Assembly: GCA_030266525.1 (NCBI GenBank)
Contig: JAJDIC010000098.1
Coordinates: forward strand, 1 to 6,926
Source: Desulfovibrio sp. OttesenSCG-928-G15
GTDB lineage: Bacteria > Desulfobacterota > Desulfovibrionia > Desulfovibrionales > Desulfovibrionaceae
Reading direction: 5' to 3'
DNA: 6,926 bases
The position numbers were made by a program, and so were the translations under genes. The notes beneath the pieces were generated by a model. It made no database searches, was not told the DNA's origin, and saw nothing but the letters and a program-made list of their open reading frames with translations. Below, one piece after another: positions 6,898 to 6,926 of the stretch; within the stretch, counting starts at the first letter, position 1; every line of letters starts with the position of its first letter.

Positions 6898-6923
6898 GCA
6901 AGGATTTGTCCGCAGATCCTTGC
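6898..6923 (+). terminator. Strong hairpin after cutD, candidate terminator or attenuator cut by window end
   Basis: GCAAGGATTTG (6898-6908) pairs with CAGATCCTTGC (6913-6923) over 11 bp with one G-T wobble, closing a tetraloop TCCG. It begins 12 nt after the cutD stop. Only CTT is visible beyond the stem, so it is not known whether a T-run follows. If it does, this is an intrinsic terminator; if not, it resembles the cutC-cutD hairpin as an RNA-stability or partial read-through element within a longer operon. Confidence 0.55.
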
Positions 6924-6926
6924 CTT

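Noticed and set aside
1..6926. CRISPR array, tRNA, insertion sequence or phage remnant
   Set aside because: I saw no direct-repeat arrays, cloverleaf-like segments, transposase motifs or terminal inverted repeats anywhere in the window.

Overview
The window holds the start of a choline-fermentation (cut) locus of the glycyl-radical-enzyme bacterial microcompartment (BMC) type. The closest match I recognise is the Desulfovibrio arrangement (D. desulfuricans / D. alaskensis). The host assignment rests on the lyase: it is the short type (849 codons from its GTG start), and its sequence, start and active-site spacing follow what I recall of the D. alaskensis choline lyase. No rRNA or other marker gene is present, so the species is open.

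Layout: (1) 1-717, minus strand: a multi-spanning EamA/DMT-family transporter, cut off at the window's left edge so that its C-terminus is missing. (2) 718-1142: a 425-bp divergent control region. It contains two promoters, one facing each way. Each has a TTGACC -35 box and a palindromic CCCTTAAGGG-type operator inside an over-long 19-20 bp spacer, the architecture of MerR-family-controlled promoters. A third operator core lies beside the leftward one. (3) 1143-1751: a tandem-domain (BMC-T) shell protein. (4) 1767-3251: an aldehyde-dehydrogenase-fold protein of the CoA-acylating AdhE/EutE/PduP group that lacks the catalytic cysteine and a conserved NAD-binding glutamate. (5) 3286-5835: cutC, choline trimethylamine-lyase. 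(6) 5836-5949: a spacer with a perfect 14-bp hairpin. (7) 5950-6885: cutD, the radical-SAM activase of CutC. (8) 6886-6926: a short tail with a strong hairpin that may be a terminator or attenuator, cut by the window's right edge.

How the genes work together: CutD installs a glycyl radical on CutC. CutC cleaves choline to trimethylamine and acetaldehyde, and acetaldehyde is toxic. In this class of locus the chemistry takes place in a protein shell, to which the BMC-T protein contributes, and an acylating aldehyde dehydrogenase converts acetaldehyde to acetyl-CoA. The dehydrogenase-like protein here looks unable to do that, so a second, intact one is expected outside the window, along with the hexameric and pentameric shell proteins, alcohol dehydrogenase and phosphotransacylase. 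The divergent transporter shares the operator type with the main operon and may move choline or a product. The main observations beyond routine annotation are the paired MerR-type promoters, the apparently dead dehydrogenase and the cutC-cutD hairpin.
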